Positions 1-7,118 of a stretch of 64,000 bases of DNA are shown piece after piece (the first letter of the stretch is position 1; the number at the start of each line of letters is the position of its first letter). Both the position numbers and the translations under genes were made by a program. The notes beneath the pieces are model-generated. The model worked only from the letters and a program-made list of their open reading frames with translations. It did no database searches and was not told the DNA's origin. The DNA is from Pseudomonas synxantha (GTDB lineage: Bacteria > Pseudomonadota > Gammaproteobacteria > Pseudomonadales > Pseudomonadaceae): positions 620,001-684,000 of the forward strand of contig NZ_LT629786.1 of NCBI RefSeq assembly GCF_900105675.1, written 5' to 3'.

Positions 1-507
1 CTCAGCCTGATGAGTCATATCCGACAGCAAACCGCCAAGGATCTGCAGGCCGAAGGTAAGGCACTGCCGAGCCATCCGGCGACCGCGGTGATCGATCTGC
101 TGGTGAACGAATACAAGCGCACGGGCAAGGCGGCAGGCGCTGGTTTTTACGACTATCCCGCTGGCGGCCAGAAGCACCTGTGGCCTGGGCTGAAAACCCG
201 GTTCGAACAGCCTGGCAAGCAAATCTCACCCCAGGACGTACGCGATCGCTTGCTGTTTATCCAAGCCATCGAAACCGTACGTTGTGTGGAGGAGGGCGTG
301 CTGATGTCCACCGCTGACGCCAACGTCGGTTCGATCTTCGGTATCGGTTTTGCCGCATGGAGTGGCGGCGCCTTGCAGTTTATCAACCAGTACGGGCTGG
401 ACGACTTTGTCGCCCGCGCCCGCTACCTGGCAGAGGAGTACGGGGAGCGCTTCTCGCCACCGGCGTTGTTGCTGGAGAAAGCGGCACAGGGTGAAGTGTT
501 CCGCTGA
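1..507 (+). CDS. 3-hydroxyacyl-CoA dehydrogenase / enoyl-CoA hydratase, C-terminal part (truncated by window edge)
   Basis: The frame is open from the first base and ends at a stop at 505-507, so only the last ~168 codons are present. The visible part looks like the second C-terminal dehydrogenase domain of the multifunctional fatty-acid oxidation protein (FadB/FadJ type): a GAGFYDY motif, then a helical domain with RDRLLFIQAIETVRCVEEGV and a DAN..FGIGFAAWSGG..QF segment. That module oxidises L-3-hydroxyacyl-CoA with NAD in beta-oxidation. The hydratase and NAD-binding parts would lie left of the window. In Pseudomonas a homologue of this protein lies a few genes upstream of an amidotransferase like the next gene, which supports the call. 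The exact paralogue cannot be fixed from the fragment. Confidence 0.85.
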   Translation, partial: LSLMSHIRQQTAKDLQAEGKALPSHPATAVIDLLVNEYKRTGKAAGAGFYDYPAGGQKHLWPGLKTRFEQPGKQISPQDVRDRLLFIQAIETVRCVEEGVLMSTADANVGSIFGIGFAAWSGGALQFINQYGLDDFVARARYLAEEYGERFSPPALLLEKAAQGEVFR

Positions 508-510
508 GCA

Positions 511-533
511 AAATGTGGGAGGGGGAGCTTGCC
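511..533 (+). repeat. Degenerate REP singlet
   Basis: The stretch AAATGTGGGAGGGGGAGCTT resembles one arm of the REPINs found later in the window (for example at 16170 and 26389), but it has an extra A and no inverted partner nearby. It sits just after a stop codon, the usual place for these repeats. It is probably a decayed copy. Confidence 0.5.
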
Positions 534-600
534 TTGAGGGTGTATTTCAAGGCAGGCTCTGGGGTGTGCAATATTCCCATCGCCGTGTCAGGTATTTTTT

Positions 601-1344
601 ATGTCGCTACGCGTCTGCATCCTGGAAACCGATATCCTGCGTCCAGGCTTGATCGATCAGTACCAAGGTTACGGGCAGATGTTCAAGCGCCTGTTCGCCA
701 AGCAACCGATTGCCGCCGAATTTGTCGTCTACAACGTGGTGCAGGGCGAATACCCACCGGATGACGAAGTGTTTGATGCGTACCTGATCACCGGCAGCAA
801 GGCCGACTCGTTCGGCACTGACCCTTGGATCCAGACCCTCAAGACCTATGTGCTCGAGCGCTACGAGCGCGGTGACAAGCTGTTGGGTATCTGCTTCGGC
901 CATCAACTCCTGGCATTGCTGCTCGGCGGCAAGACTGAGCGCGCGAGCCAAGGCTGGGGCATGGGCATCCATGACTACAAGCTGGATGCCAAGGCCCCAT
1001 GGATGAGCCCCGAGGTACCGGAGCTGACGCTATTGATCAGTCACCAGGACCAGGTCACGACCTTGCCGGAAAATGCCACGGTCATTGCCTCCAGTGAGTT
1101 TTGCCCGATTGCCGCTTACCACATCGGTGACCAGGTGTTGTGCTTCCAGGGGCACCCTGAATTTGTCCAGGACTATTCCCGCGAGTTGTTGGAGATTCTT
1201 CAGACAACCCTTGGGGAAAAGGTTTACACCAACGGCGTTGCCAGCCTGGAACGCGACCACCACGGCGCAACCGTGGCGGAGTGGATGATGCGTTTTGTCG
1301 CCCACAAGCCGGACGCCAGCGTTAAAGCCAGCCCGAACGCTTGA
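601..1344 (+). CDS. Class I glutamine amidotransferase domain protein
   Basis: This 247-residue protein has the GATase1 fold: the nucleophile elbow LLGICFGHQLLALLLGGK (catalytic Cys in GICFGHQ) near residue 100, and the downstream His in FQGHPEF near residue 185. Such stand-alone domains resemble the glutaminase half of GMP synthase and usually release ammonia from glutamine, or act as gamma-glutamyl hydrolases. No partner synthetase is adjacent. A Pseudomonas homologue lies near the same fatty-acid oxidation gene. The ATG at 601 gives the family length. The 3' end overlaps the convergent CorA-type gene by 23 bp. The physiological substrate is unknown. Confidence 0.85.
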   Translation: MSLRVCILETDILRPGLIDQYQGYGQMFKRLFAKQPIAAEFVVYNVVQGEYPPDDEVFDAYLITGSKADSFGTDPWIQTLKTYVLERYERGDKLLGICFGHQLLALLLGGKTERASQGWGMGIHDYKLDAKAPWMSPEVPELTLLISHQDQVTTLPENATVIASSEFCPIAAYHIGDQVLCFQGHPEFVQDYSRELLEILQTTLGEKVYTNGVASLERDHHGATVAEWMMRFVAHKPDASVKASPNA

Positions 1345-2293
1345 AGCTGGCCCATAAACCTGTGCAGCCCAGCGCAATAAACCCGAGCACCCCAAAATAG
1401 CCGTAGTGCCACTGCAGCTCGGGCATGTTCTGAAAGTTCATCCCATAAATCCCCGCCACTGCCGTGGGGAATGCCAGGATCGCCGCCCACGCGGCGAACT
1501 TGCGCTGTACTACGCTCTGGCGCGAGGCCTCCAGTAACACACCGATCTCGATGGTCTGGCTGGCGATATCGCGCAGTGTGGTGAGGTCTTCCATCTGCCG
1601 CGTTACATGGATCTGCACGTCGCGAAAGTAGGGGCGCATGTTCTTGTCGATAAACGGAAAGCTCAGCTTCTGCAGCTCCTGGCTGATCTCCACCATCGGT
1701 GCCACATAGCGCTTGAGCCGCAGCACGTCGCGGCGCAGGCCGTGCAGGTTCTGGATATCGCCCTCGCTCAGCGAACTGCACAGCACATTGCGCTCCAGCT
1801 CATCAATCTCCGCATGGATCGCCTCGCTCACCGGCTGGTAGTTTTCGGTGACGAAATCCAGCAGCGCATAGAGTACGAAATCCTCCCCATGCTCCAGCAG
1901 CAGTGGTCGCGCTTCACAACGTTGGCGCACAAAACCGTAGGACGCCGAATGACCATTGCGTGCGGTGATGATGTAGCCGTTGCCGGCAAAGATATGGGTT
2001 TCGATAAACTCCAGCTTGCCGTTCTCGCGCACTGGTGAGTAGGTGACGATAAACAGCGCGTCGCCGAAGGTTTCCAGCTTCGGGCGGCTGTGCTTTTCCA
2101 TGGCGTCTTCGATGGCCAGTTCGTGCAGGTTGAACTGGCGTTGCAGGTTGTTCAACTCCTGGGCACTGGGCTCTTCCAGGCCGATCCACACAAAGTGTCC
2201 GGGTTTGGCGGCCCAGGCTGCGCCTTCATCGAGGGTGATATCCGAGACTTTCTTTCCGGCACTGTAGACGGCGGCCGCAACAACTCTACCCAT
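1322..2293 (-). CDS. CorA-family divalent cation transporter
   Basis: This 323-residue protein has a long cytoplasmic N-terminal domain rich in charged helices, then two C-terminal transmembrane segments. The first ends in the family signature GMN (GIYGMNF), followed by a short loop and a last helix ending in a basic tail (SFKRSGWL). CorA proteins form pentameric channels for Mg2+, Co2+ or Ni2+, and some relatives (ZntB) move zinc. The specificity cannot be read here. The start is uncertain: an in-frame GTG at 2305 precedes the ATG at 2293 by four codons, and neither has a strong ribosome site. A second, more distant CorA relative (cmaX) lies at 44529. Confidence 0.88.
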   Translation of the reverse strand: MGRVVAAAVYSAGKKVSDITLDEGAAWAAKPGHFVWIGLEEPSAQELNNLQRQFNLHELAIEDAMEKHSRPKLETFGDALFIVTYSPVRENGKLEFIETHIFAGNGYIITARNGHSASYGFVRQRCEARPLLLEHGEDFVLYALLDFVTENYQPVSEAIHAEIDELERNVLCSSLSEGDIQNLHGLRRDVLRLKRYVAPMVEISQELQKLSFPFIDKNMRPYFRDVQIHVTRQMEDLTTLRDIASQTIEIGVLLEASRQSVVQRKFAAWAAILAFPTAVAGIYGMNFQNMPELQWHYGYFGVLGFIALGCTGLWASFKRSGWL

Positions 2294-2374
2294 GGTGCTG
2301 ATCACTTCTTATCAAGAGGACAGATGTTGGGCAGCTTAGCTGGAAGCGAGTTCTATTGTTGTGGGCAGTTGATT

Positions 2375-2425
2375 GATCGTTCCCACGCTCTGCGTGGGAA
2401 TGCCTCCTGTGGCGCTCCGCGTCTC
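2375..2425. repeat. Intergenic hairpin repeat of the CCCACGC..GCGTGGG class
   Basis: A perfect hairpin TTCCCACGC-tct-GCGTGGGAA is followed by GGCGCTCCGCGTC. I recognise this as a common intergenic Pseudomonas repeat, distinct from the REPIN classes elsewhere in the window. It lies between two genes transcribed on the minus strand and may also help end transcription. Confidence 0.5.
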
Positions 2426-2437
2426 CCTGCACAGGGC

Positions 2438-3178
2438 TTATAGCGGCGCAGGCACGCAAGCGCTTTGCAGTTCGCGGTCCATTTGGGCAATGCACTCATC
2501 CATCTGCGTCTGACAGGTCCTCATTAACTGAGGGATGTCGTCCACTGTCAGACCAATCGTAGGAATCGGCGGCAACGAACGTATGAGCACATCCCCACTG
2601 TCCCAACGATTGAGCTTCATCTGCTTCACATAAGTGCTGACACACACCTGCACGATCGGCACGCCGGCCGCAATTGCCATATGAAACGCGCCTTTCTTGA
2701 ACGGCAACAGCCCGTTGCCCAGGTTGCGCGTGCCTTCGGGGAACACCCAGATCGAGGTGTCCTCATGCTGCAACGTGTGGGTGGTGGTGAGCATGGCACG
2801 CCGCGCCTTGTGTGCATTGCCGCGGTCGATCAGCACATTGCCCGCCAGCCAGAACAACTGGCCGAACAGCGGCACCCATTTCAGGCTTTTCTTGGCGATG
2901 CATACGGTGCGGTGCGGCACTACATTGCCAAGTACAAACAGGTCGTAATTGGACTGATGGTTGGCGATCACTACACAGGTACCAGGCTTGTTGCGCAGCG
3001 AGCCGACATCTGTCTTCAACTTCAGGCGCAAAATCCACATGGCCGGTAATGCGTAAAGACGGGCACAGAGGCGGCTGTTGTCCGGATTGAATGGCCGACA
3101 CACCCCTAAAATTACGCCCAGTACCCCGGCGATCATAAAGTGCAGGCCCATCAACAGCATACGTAACAGAAAAAGCAT
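2438..3178 (-). CDS. 1-acyl-sn-glycerol-3-phosphate acyltransferase (PlsC-type)
   Basis: The 246-residue protein has an N-terminal hydrophobic segment (MLFLLRMLLMGLHF...) and the acyltransferase motifs in order: NHQSNYD (H-x4-D catalytic pair) near residue 75, a block with GNVLIDR, and FPEGTRN near residue 145. These enzymes add the second acyl chain to lysophosphatidic acid at the inner membrane. I chose the ATG at 3178 because family members begin there. The frame could extend to a TTG at 3238. Pseudomonas has several PlsC paralogues, so the exact member is not assigned. Confidence 0.87.
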   Translation of the reverse strand: MLFLLRMLLMGLHFMIAGVLGVILGVCRPFNPDNSRLCARLYALPAMWILRLKLKTDVGSLRNKPGTCVVIANHQSNYDLFVLGNVVPHRTVCIAKKSLKWVPLFGQLFWLAGNVLIDRGNAHKARRAMLTTTHTLQHEDTSIWVFPEGTRNLGNGLLPFKKGAFHMAIAAGVPIVQVCVSTYVKQMKLNRWDSGDVLIRSLPPIPTIGLTVDDIPQLMRTCQTQMDECIAQMDRELQSACVPAPL

Positions 3179-3351
3179 CGAAACGGCCCATCGGGACAAA
3201 AGGTGGCGCAGTGTACGGATGTGCACTGTATTCGGCAATTGCCCCTACAGATGTAGGAGATAGGCGATGTTTAAGCGCATGTTTCTACGCATGCCAGTAA
3301 CGGCTGCCCAGAGCGGCTACAGATGTCTCGGTTTATTTGTAAGAAAAAGCC

Positions 3352-3364
3352 CGATACTAGATCG
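3352..3364. repeat. Target-site duplication, left copy (13 bp)
   Basis: CGATACTAGATCG abuts the left inverted repeat and recurs exactly at 4787-4799 outside the right inverted repeat. Intact flanking duplicates of 10-13 bp are usual for IS4-group elements and imply a recent insertion. Confidence 0.85.
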
Positions 3365-3373
3365 TAATGCTGT

Positions 3374-4705
3374 TCACTTAAGCGGAGCAGCCTTACGGTT
3401 TACTGGAAACCTGGTTTTTGAGATCTTCACCGTCCTTGGTCTTGATGGCCTTGGGCGGTGATCCAAAAACAGCCCTCCGACTCCCGCCCTCAGTTCTGAC
3501 AAGCGCCTTCCTGTCGCCGAAATAGGATTAGCCGCAGCCATCACAATCAATTGCACCGCAATGTATTGGCACGCCGGCTTGAAACGAATATCTGATGGTG
3601 TGCGACCGAACGCTACGGCAGCTAGACTGGCCTCCCGCCGGATCACGTTGTAAGCCAGTAAAAGCCCCCATACTTCTTGGTATATCAGGTCGATCTTCTT
3701 GCTACGCAGAGTCACTGCGTTCTGCTGCATTGAGCTTTTGATGTCTCTGAAGCCCAGCTCTATCTCCCATCGCTCCTGATACAACTTGGCAATCATCTTG
3801 GCGCTATAAGTTTCGACGGGCAGTGAAGTCATCACCGTTTTGAGCTTCCCTTGGACTTCATAGCTGACCGCGCGCACCTCCCAGTGACGGGGTAAATTGG
3901 GGTTTTGCTTTCTAGCTTGTTGGGACACTTTCATGCGTAACAATCGGTCGTGCTTGCCGTAACGAGCAACCTCTTCGCTTACCACCCCTTTGCGCTCCGG
4001 GATCAGCCAGTGGCGATTGATGCCGGCACCGCTCAAGCTCAGTAACAAATTCGCGCTCCAGAAACCCTTGTCGAACAGCGTCACTGAGTGGTCAGGGATT
4101 TGTTGAAGAAACTCGTCAGCCAAGCGCATTTCACTGCGCCGATAGGGACTCAGCTGAGCATCCAGAAGCAGGTGCGAACGCACATTCATCAAGGCGACAA
4201 GACGCAGCATTGGAAACGGTGTCTGACGATCAGTGCCGGTGTTTCCTGAGCCAAAATGATCTCGTAGCTCCTGATTATCGGGAGTTCGCAGAAGCGCTCC
4301 GTCTACTGCAAACACTTGTAAATCCTGCCAGGTATCTCCGTTGTAACGCTCGCCGCCCCATTGACTACCGGTCTTGCGGAACAGCCATTCGACTGGATCA
4401 GAGCCTAATCGTTTGCGAGCTTCAGTCACGCCGCTTCTGGCCAGCAAATGATCGCTAGCAAGCCCCTGAGCACAAATATTCAAACGTCTAGCCACTTCAT
4501 GAACGGGTTCGTCACGAAACAACGCCATGCCCAGAACGAGCCAAAGCACCTGATCGGCTGGCAAGCGGCGCCTACGGATGGTGGCTTGGGAGGAGAGCCC
4601 GAGTGCCGATGCGACCCACTCGACGGGGATGTTCTGGGTGAAGGTGCTCAGGTCTGAGAAGTTAAAAAGATCGCCAAGGTCGAGCAGTTCTTGTTGAACA
4701 GACAT
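3374..4705 (-). CDS. IS4-family transposase
   Basis: The 443-residue protein is the usual IS4 transposase size. The DDE catalytic core is visible: a first Asp in AVDGALLRTPD, a second in LFDKGFWS, and the C-terminal YREK-type signature YQERWEIELGFRDIK carrying the catalytic Glu. An N-terminal helical domain (FTQNIPVEWVASAL...) matches the IS4 N-terminal domain. It cuts and pastes the surrounding element through the 18-bp inverted repeats. The start ATG at 4705 lies directly after a 15-bp perfect hairpin, so translation initiation probably depends on that structure being open. The reading frame is intact. Confidence 0.93.
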   Translation of the reverse strand: MSVQQELLDLGDLFNFSDLSTFTQNIPVEWVASALGLSSQATIRRRRLPADQVLWLVLGMALFRDEPVHEVARRLNICAQGLASDHLLARSGVTEARKRLGSDPVEWLFRKTGSQWGGERYNGDTWQDLQVFAVDGALLRTPDNQELRDHFGSGNTGTDRQTPFPMLRLVALMNVRSHLLLDAQLSPYRRSEMRLADEFLQQIPDHSVTLFDKGFWSANLLLSLSGAGINRHWLIPERKGVVSEEVARYGKHDRLLRMKVSQQARKQNPNLPRHWEVRAVSYEVQGKLKTVMTSLPVETYSAKMIAKLYQERWEIELGFRDIKSSMQQNAVTLRSKKIDLIYQEVWGLLLAYNVIRREASLAAVAFGRTPSDIRFKPACQYIAVQLIVMAAANPISATGRRLSELRAGVGGLFLDHRPRPSRPRTVKISKTRFPVNRKAAPLK

Positions 4706-4707
4706 AA

Positions 4708-4741
4708 AAAATCCGATGCCAGGAGTCTGGCATCGGATTTT
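4708..4741 (-). promoter_or_regulatory. Hairpin immediately upstream of the transposase start
   Basis: Arms 4708-4722 and 4727-4741 are perfect complements (15 bp, loop of 4), ending two bases before the ATG. On the transcript this would bury the ribosome-binding region. Several IS elements use such structures to block translation from read-through transcripts entering from outside. The run of T after the stem could also stop transcription. Confidence 0.6.
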
Positions 4742-4786
4742 CTAGGAAGCCCAGCGTGAGCTCAAATGCTTAAGTGAACAGCATTA

Positions 4787-4799
4787 CGATACTAGATCG
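4787..4799. repeat. Target-site duplication, right copy (13 bp)
   Basis: This is an exact duplicate of 3352-3364 (CGATACTAGATCG), directly outside the right inverted repeat of the IS. Confidence 0.85.
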
Positions 4800-4824
4800 G
4801 GCTTTGATAAAGCAGGTGTAGGAG

Positions 4825-5517
4825 TTAACTCAGGTTATGGCCTTGATCCTGGATGATTGCTTCGTCCAGAGCCTCCAGCAGCGCCCGGCGCACTTTTAAC
4901 TTGGTGTGCTTGTGAGCGTTCATATTGATCTTCTTCAACTGCCGCGCCGCCTCCAGGGCTGCCGCGTGCAATTCTTCCGGCGCCACGACCTTATCGAGGA
5001 AGCCTGCTTGCAAGGCGCCTTGCGGATCAAACATTTCGGCATTGATCACCGACCGATGAAATGCCGACTTGCGCAGACGATCCCGCGCCAACTCGATACC
5101 GGCGTGATGCATGGTCATGCCGATTGCCACTTCATTCAGACCAATGCTGAACGGGCCTTCCACGCCAATGCGGTAATCCGCCGACAACAATAAAAACGCG
5201 CCCTTGGCCACTGCATGCCCAGGGCACGCAACGATCACCGGGAACGCATGCGCCAACAGACGCCGCGCCAGGGTCGAGCCCGACGTCACCAGGCTGATTG
5301 CCTCTTTAGGGCCGGCGGTCATCACCTTCAAATCATAACCACCCGACAAAATCCCCGGCGTGCCCGTGATGATCACCACCGCCCGATCTTTCTCGGCCTG
5401 ATCCAGCGCAGCATTGAATTCGCTGACCACCGCAGGAGAAATGGCATTGACCTTGCCGTTGCTCAAGGTCAGGGTCGCGATACCGTCTTCGAAGTGGTAG
5501 GCAATCAACTCACTCAT
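4825..5517 (-). CDS. Crotonase/enoyl-CoA hydratase-isomerase family protein
   Basis: The 230-residue protein has the crotonase fold: an N-terminal strand set (IATLTLSNGKVNAIS), oxyanion-hole segment SGGYDLKVM near residue 60, and the second oxyanion strand PGHAVAKGAFLLLSADYRIG near residue 100, where the usual GxxxGGG is GHAVAKG. The glutamates of classical hydratases are not clearly conserved, so isomerase, thioesterase or other crotonase chemistry is possible. The start at 5517 is chosen because it begins the family's N terminus and has AAGGA upstream. The frame stays open further upstream to 5706 without family-like sequence. Its terminator was split by the IS. Confidence 0.85.
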   Translation of the reverse strand: MSELIAYHFEDGIATLTLSNGKVNAISPAVVSEFNAALDQAEKDRAVVIITGTPGILSGGYDLKVMTAGPKEAISLVTSGSTLARRLLAHAFPVIVACPGHAVAKGAFLLLSADYRIGVEGPFSIGLNEVAIGMTMHHAGIELARDRLRKSAFHRSVINAEMFDPQGALQAGFLDKVVAPEELHAAALEAARQLKKINMNAHKHTKLKVRRALLEALDEAIIQDQGHNLS

Positions 5518-5769
5518 GACGCGGTTCCTTGTAGGGCTTGTTATAGAGAATGCAGCAGACGTTACCCACCACGCCCGCCTGGGTAAAGCGCTGTGACTGA
5601 CTACCCAGTCAGGCTTTTCCTCTATCCCCAAGGGTAGACGCCCCGCAGCACAGCGCAGCAGTCCCGCAAAACCGGTGCTGGGCCTGCCCAAGAATGGCAG
5701 AAACACCGCCCATTACCGGGCGCGCCACGGCATAACCATCTAACCGCATGAAAATTCTGAAAAAAACCT

Positions 5770-5798
5770 TTGCCATCAGAAAGGCTTTCGACTACATT
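5770..5798 (+). promoter_or_regulatory. Sigma-70-type promoter of the tRNA-Ser gene
   Basis: TTGCCA (5770-5775) and TACATT (5793-5798) are separated by 17 bp. They are followed by GCGCGCC, a GC-rich discriminator typical of stringently controlled stable-RNA promoters, and the tRNA starts 38 bp downstream. Confidence 0.6.
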
Positions 5799-5836
5799 AG
5801 CGCGCCTCGACAGACTGAACTGGTTTGCCGAGATAC

Positions 5837-5926
5837 GGTGAAGTGTCCGAGTGGCTTAAGGAGCACGCCTGGAAAGTGTGTATACAAGAAATTGTATCGA
5901 GAGTTCGAATCTCTCCTTCACCGCCA
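5837..5926 (+). tRNA. tRNA-Ser(GGA)
   Basis: The 90-nt gene folds as a class II tRNA: acceptor GGTGAAG (5837-5843) with CTTCACC (5916-5922), encoded CCA (5924-5926), anticodon stem CACGC/GTGTG with loop CTGGAAA giving anticodon GGA at 5871-5873, a long variable arm TATAC...GTATC, and a GAGAG-TTCGAAT-CTCTC T-arm. It reads UCC and UCU serine codons. Confidence 0.96.
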
Positions 5927-5937
5927 AATTTGAAACG

Positions 5938-5980
5938 ACAAAACCCCTGAAAACGTTAAAGTTTTTAGGGGTTTTGTGTT
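5938..5980 (+). terminator. Rho-independent terminator after tRNA-Ser
   Basis: ACAAAACCCCT (5938-5948) pairs with AGGGGTTTTGT (5967-5977), and the descending arm is T-rich. It lies 12 bases after the tRNA CCA. Confidence 0.75.
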
Positions 5981-6124
5981 TTCAGGGCGGCGAGAAAGGC
6001 CCATATGGGAACATCCATGGGAACACGGGGTTCGTTGAATGCCCAGGGTCAGCTGCCGCATGCCGATGACGTCCACGCTGTCATAGGCGATACGACGACG
6101 TAGAGCGCTGGTAAGCGCTGGTAA
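5981..6124. other. Non-coding stretch between tRNA-Ser and the toxin gene
   Basis: I see no convincing gene. A GGGAACATCCATGGGAACAC direct-repeat-like motif (two GGGAACA units) and a GAGCGCTGGTAAGCGCTGG repeat are present. This may be leftover sequence from an integrated element, since it lies just downstream of a tRNA 3' end. No integrase fragment could be recognised. Confidence 0.3.
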
Positions 6125-6415
6125 TTACCAGTCTTCAGAGCGCTCCATACGCTGATGCAGGATACGCAGAATCTGTACTATTCCGTGAGCAAGGCGATAG
6201 GGGGCGATGAAAGGAAATTTGGACAGGATCAGCTCTCTGACGTCTGGAATTTGAGAGGGCCTGCCCAAGCCTGTAAACATTTCCAACTGTTCGAGCGCCT
6301 CAATGATTTGAGCTACCACCCCTTCGGCGGCTTCTGCCCCCAAGCGTGACTCATAGTATTCGTAGATCGACTCTAGATCACTGTCCGCTTTTTCCGTCAA
6401 CACGATTTTTGGCAC
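6125..6415 (-). CDS. RelE/ParE-family toxin
   Basis: This 96-residue protein has the ParE-type fold signature: KADSDLESIYEYYESR near the N terminus, a central GRPSQIPDVRELILSKFPFIAPYRL, and a C-terminal ILRILHQRMERSEDW strand matching the usual ILRVLHxxR ending. ParE toxins poison DNA gyrase, while RelE relatives cut ribosome-bound mRNA. The ParE-like C terminus favours the former. It overlaps the antitoxin gene upstream by 38 bp, so the two are translationally coupled. The pair sits just downstream of a tRNA gene, a common place for acquired modules. Confidence 0.88.
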   Translation of the reverse strand: MPKIVLTEKADSDLESIYEYYESRLGAEAAEGVVAQIIEALEQLEMFTGLGRPSQIPDVRELILSKFPFIAPYRLAHGIVQILRILHQRMERSEDW

Positions 6416-6641
6416 GGTTTACCCACTTAGCCTTAACGGCGTCCATATCTATGAGGTTGCCTGCCTCTGCGTCTGCGATACCTTCAGCGATTGCGTTGAT
6501 ATGCCATGACTCGGCCTCAACGTAACGAGCCAAGGCGCGCTTGAGGTGATATTGGCGGTCGCGATCCGTTGCCAATGACAACTGATCAAGCTGTTCAACC
6601 AATTCCTCTTCCACACGAAATGACAGCACGGGTGATGCCAT
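6378..6641 (-). CDS. Ribbon-helix-helix antitoxin (CopG/ParD-like)
   Basis: The 87-residue protein begins with a ribbon-helix-helix motif (VLSFRVEEELVEQLDQLSLATDRDRQYHLKRALARYVEAE), which dimerises and binds DNA. The C-terminal acidic tail (AIAEGIADAEAGNLIDMDAVKAKW) is typical for toxin binding. The ATG at 6641 has GAGGAG upstream at good spacing, so the longer frame to 6767 is rejected. It is the first gene of the operon, overlaps the toxin, and probably represses its own promoter through the GTATAC repeats just upstream. Confidence 0.87.
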   Translation of the reverse strand: MASPVLSFRVEEELVEQLDQLSLATDRDRQYHLKRALARYVEAESWHINAIAEGIADAEAGNLIDMDAVKAKWVNRAKNRVDGKSGQ

Positions 6642-6663
6642 AAAAGACTCCTCAATCTCGCTC

Positions 6664-6697
6664 GTATACATCGTATACAGATGTTGGGAATGTATAC
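6664..6697 (-). promoter_or_regulatory. Candidate operator of the ParE-type toxin-antitoxin operon
   Basis: Three GTATAC palindromes lie at 6664-6669, 6673-6678 and 6692-6697, starting 22 bp upstream of the antitoxin ATG. Repeated short palindromes of this kind are what ribbon-helix-helix dimers bind for autoregulation. Spacings of 9 and 19 bp put them near the same face of the helix. Confidence 0.6.
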
Positions 6698-6781
6698 TTT
6701 TACACGCATGCCTAACAGTGATTTTTATAAAAACAGACGAGTGAATGGTTGATCTTGACCCCACCAAATTCGAATCAAACG

Positions 6782-6823
6782 AACCCTCTGGCTTCGGAAG
6801 AAGCTAGAGGGTTTGTGGTTTTT
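6782..6823. terminator. Hairpin terminator between the toxin-antitoxin operon and the next gene
   Basis: AACCCTCT-g-GCTTC pairs with GAAGC-t-AGAGGGTT (6782-6813, loop GGAA), followed on the plus strand by TGTGGTTTTT. It lies downstream of the minus-strand gene at 6849. It may be the original terminator of tRNA-Ser, displaced by an insertion (see findings). Confidence 0.6.
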
Positions 6824-6848
6824 GAGTTTGAAAACTTAGTTTTTCAGG

Positions 6849-7118
6849 TCATATGCTCGGCACATCCATCCGTCGTCCAATGACATCGAGCAAATCGCAC
6901 CCGTCCCGCAGAGGAATTGAGCAGAGCAGTGCAAAATCACTGAGCACCACCGCATCACTACTGATTTCACCGCGTAGAGCAAGGTTCTCAAGGACTTGTG
7001 TAACGGCACGAAGCCGATAGGTCGCGGCGTCGAGGAGTATTTCCAGCGGCACGGTGGTGTCGACAAAAAGGGCAGGGGTGGCGCTGTCGTTGCTGGTGAG
7101 GGCTATGTATTGGTTCAT
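6849..7118 (-). CDS. Small protein of the Pseudomonas DUF3077/DUF6124-like type
   Basis: This 89-residue protein starts MNQYIALTSNDSATPALFVDTTVPLEIL and has a helical C-terminal half (AATYRLRAVTQVLENLA ... DFALLCSIPLRDGCDLLDVIGRRM). It resembles short Pseudomonas proteins with an N-terminal VD..VPLEILLDAA segment, annotated as domains of unknown function. I give that family name only tentatively. The ATG at 7118 follows GGAG at about 8 bases. The upstream region carries an AGACC-CGAA-GGTCT hairpin (about 7227). No function is claimed. Confidence 0.6.
   Translation of the reverse strand: MNQYIALTSNDSATPALFVDTTVPLEILLDAATYRLRAVTQVLENLALRGEISSDAVVLSDFALLCSIPLRDGCDLLDVIGRRMDVPSI

Larger units (their letters stand above)
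3365..4786 (-). mobile_element. Complete IS4-family insertion sequence, 1422 bp
   Basis: The element is bounded by perfect 18-bp terminal inverted repeats (3365-3382 and 4769-4786, TAATGCTGTTCACTTAAG and its complement) and flanked by 13-bp target duplications. It holds one transposase gene whose stop codon lies inside the left inverted repeat. The size and structure fit the IS4 group. Nothing is visibly broken, so it may be active. I could not match it to a named element. Confidence 0.92.
3345..4808 (-). terminator. Intrinsic terminator of the crotonase gene, split by the IS insertion
   Basis: If the IS and one target duplicate are removed, the flanks rejoin as a hairpin with stem AAAGCCCGAT/ATCGGGCTTT and loop CTAGT, followed on the minus strand by TTTTTC. 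This is a typical rho-independent terminator just after the crotonase stop (4825). The two stem halves now lie at about 3346-3364 and 4787-4806, 1.4 kb apart. Confidence 0.6.
3267..4821 (+). pseudogene. Possible 39-codon reading frame interrupted by the IS element
   Basis: An ATG at 3267 is preceded by AGGAGA with 6-base spacing. Read across the site with the IS and one duplicated target copy removed (3364 joined to 4800), the frame would encode about 39 residues and end at TAG 4819-4821. The frame runs through what looks like the neighbouring gene's terminator hairpin, so it may be chance. No family is recognised. Confidence 0.15.

Noticed and set aside
4825..5706. A 293-residue version of the crotonase starting at 5706
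   Set aside because: The extra 63 residues show no family similarity and lack a ribosome site. The ATG at 5517 has AAGGA and begins the conserved fold.
5981..6124. A phage integrase remnant after tRNA-Ser
   Set aside because: The position is right, but no reading frame on either strand shows the tyrosine-recombinase residues. Only short repeats remain.
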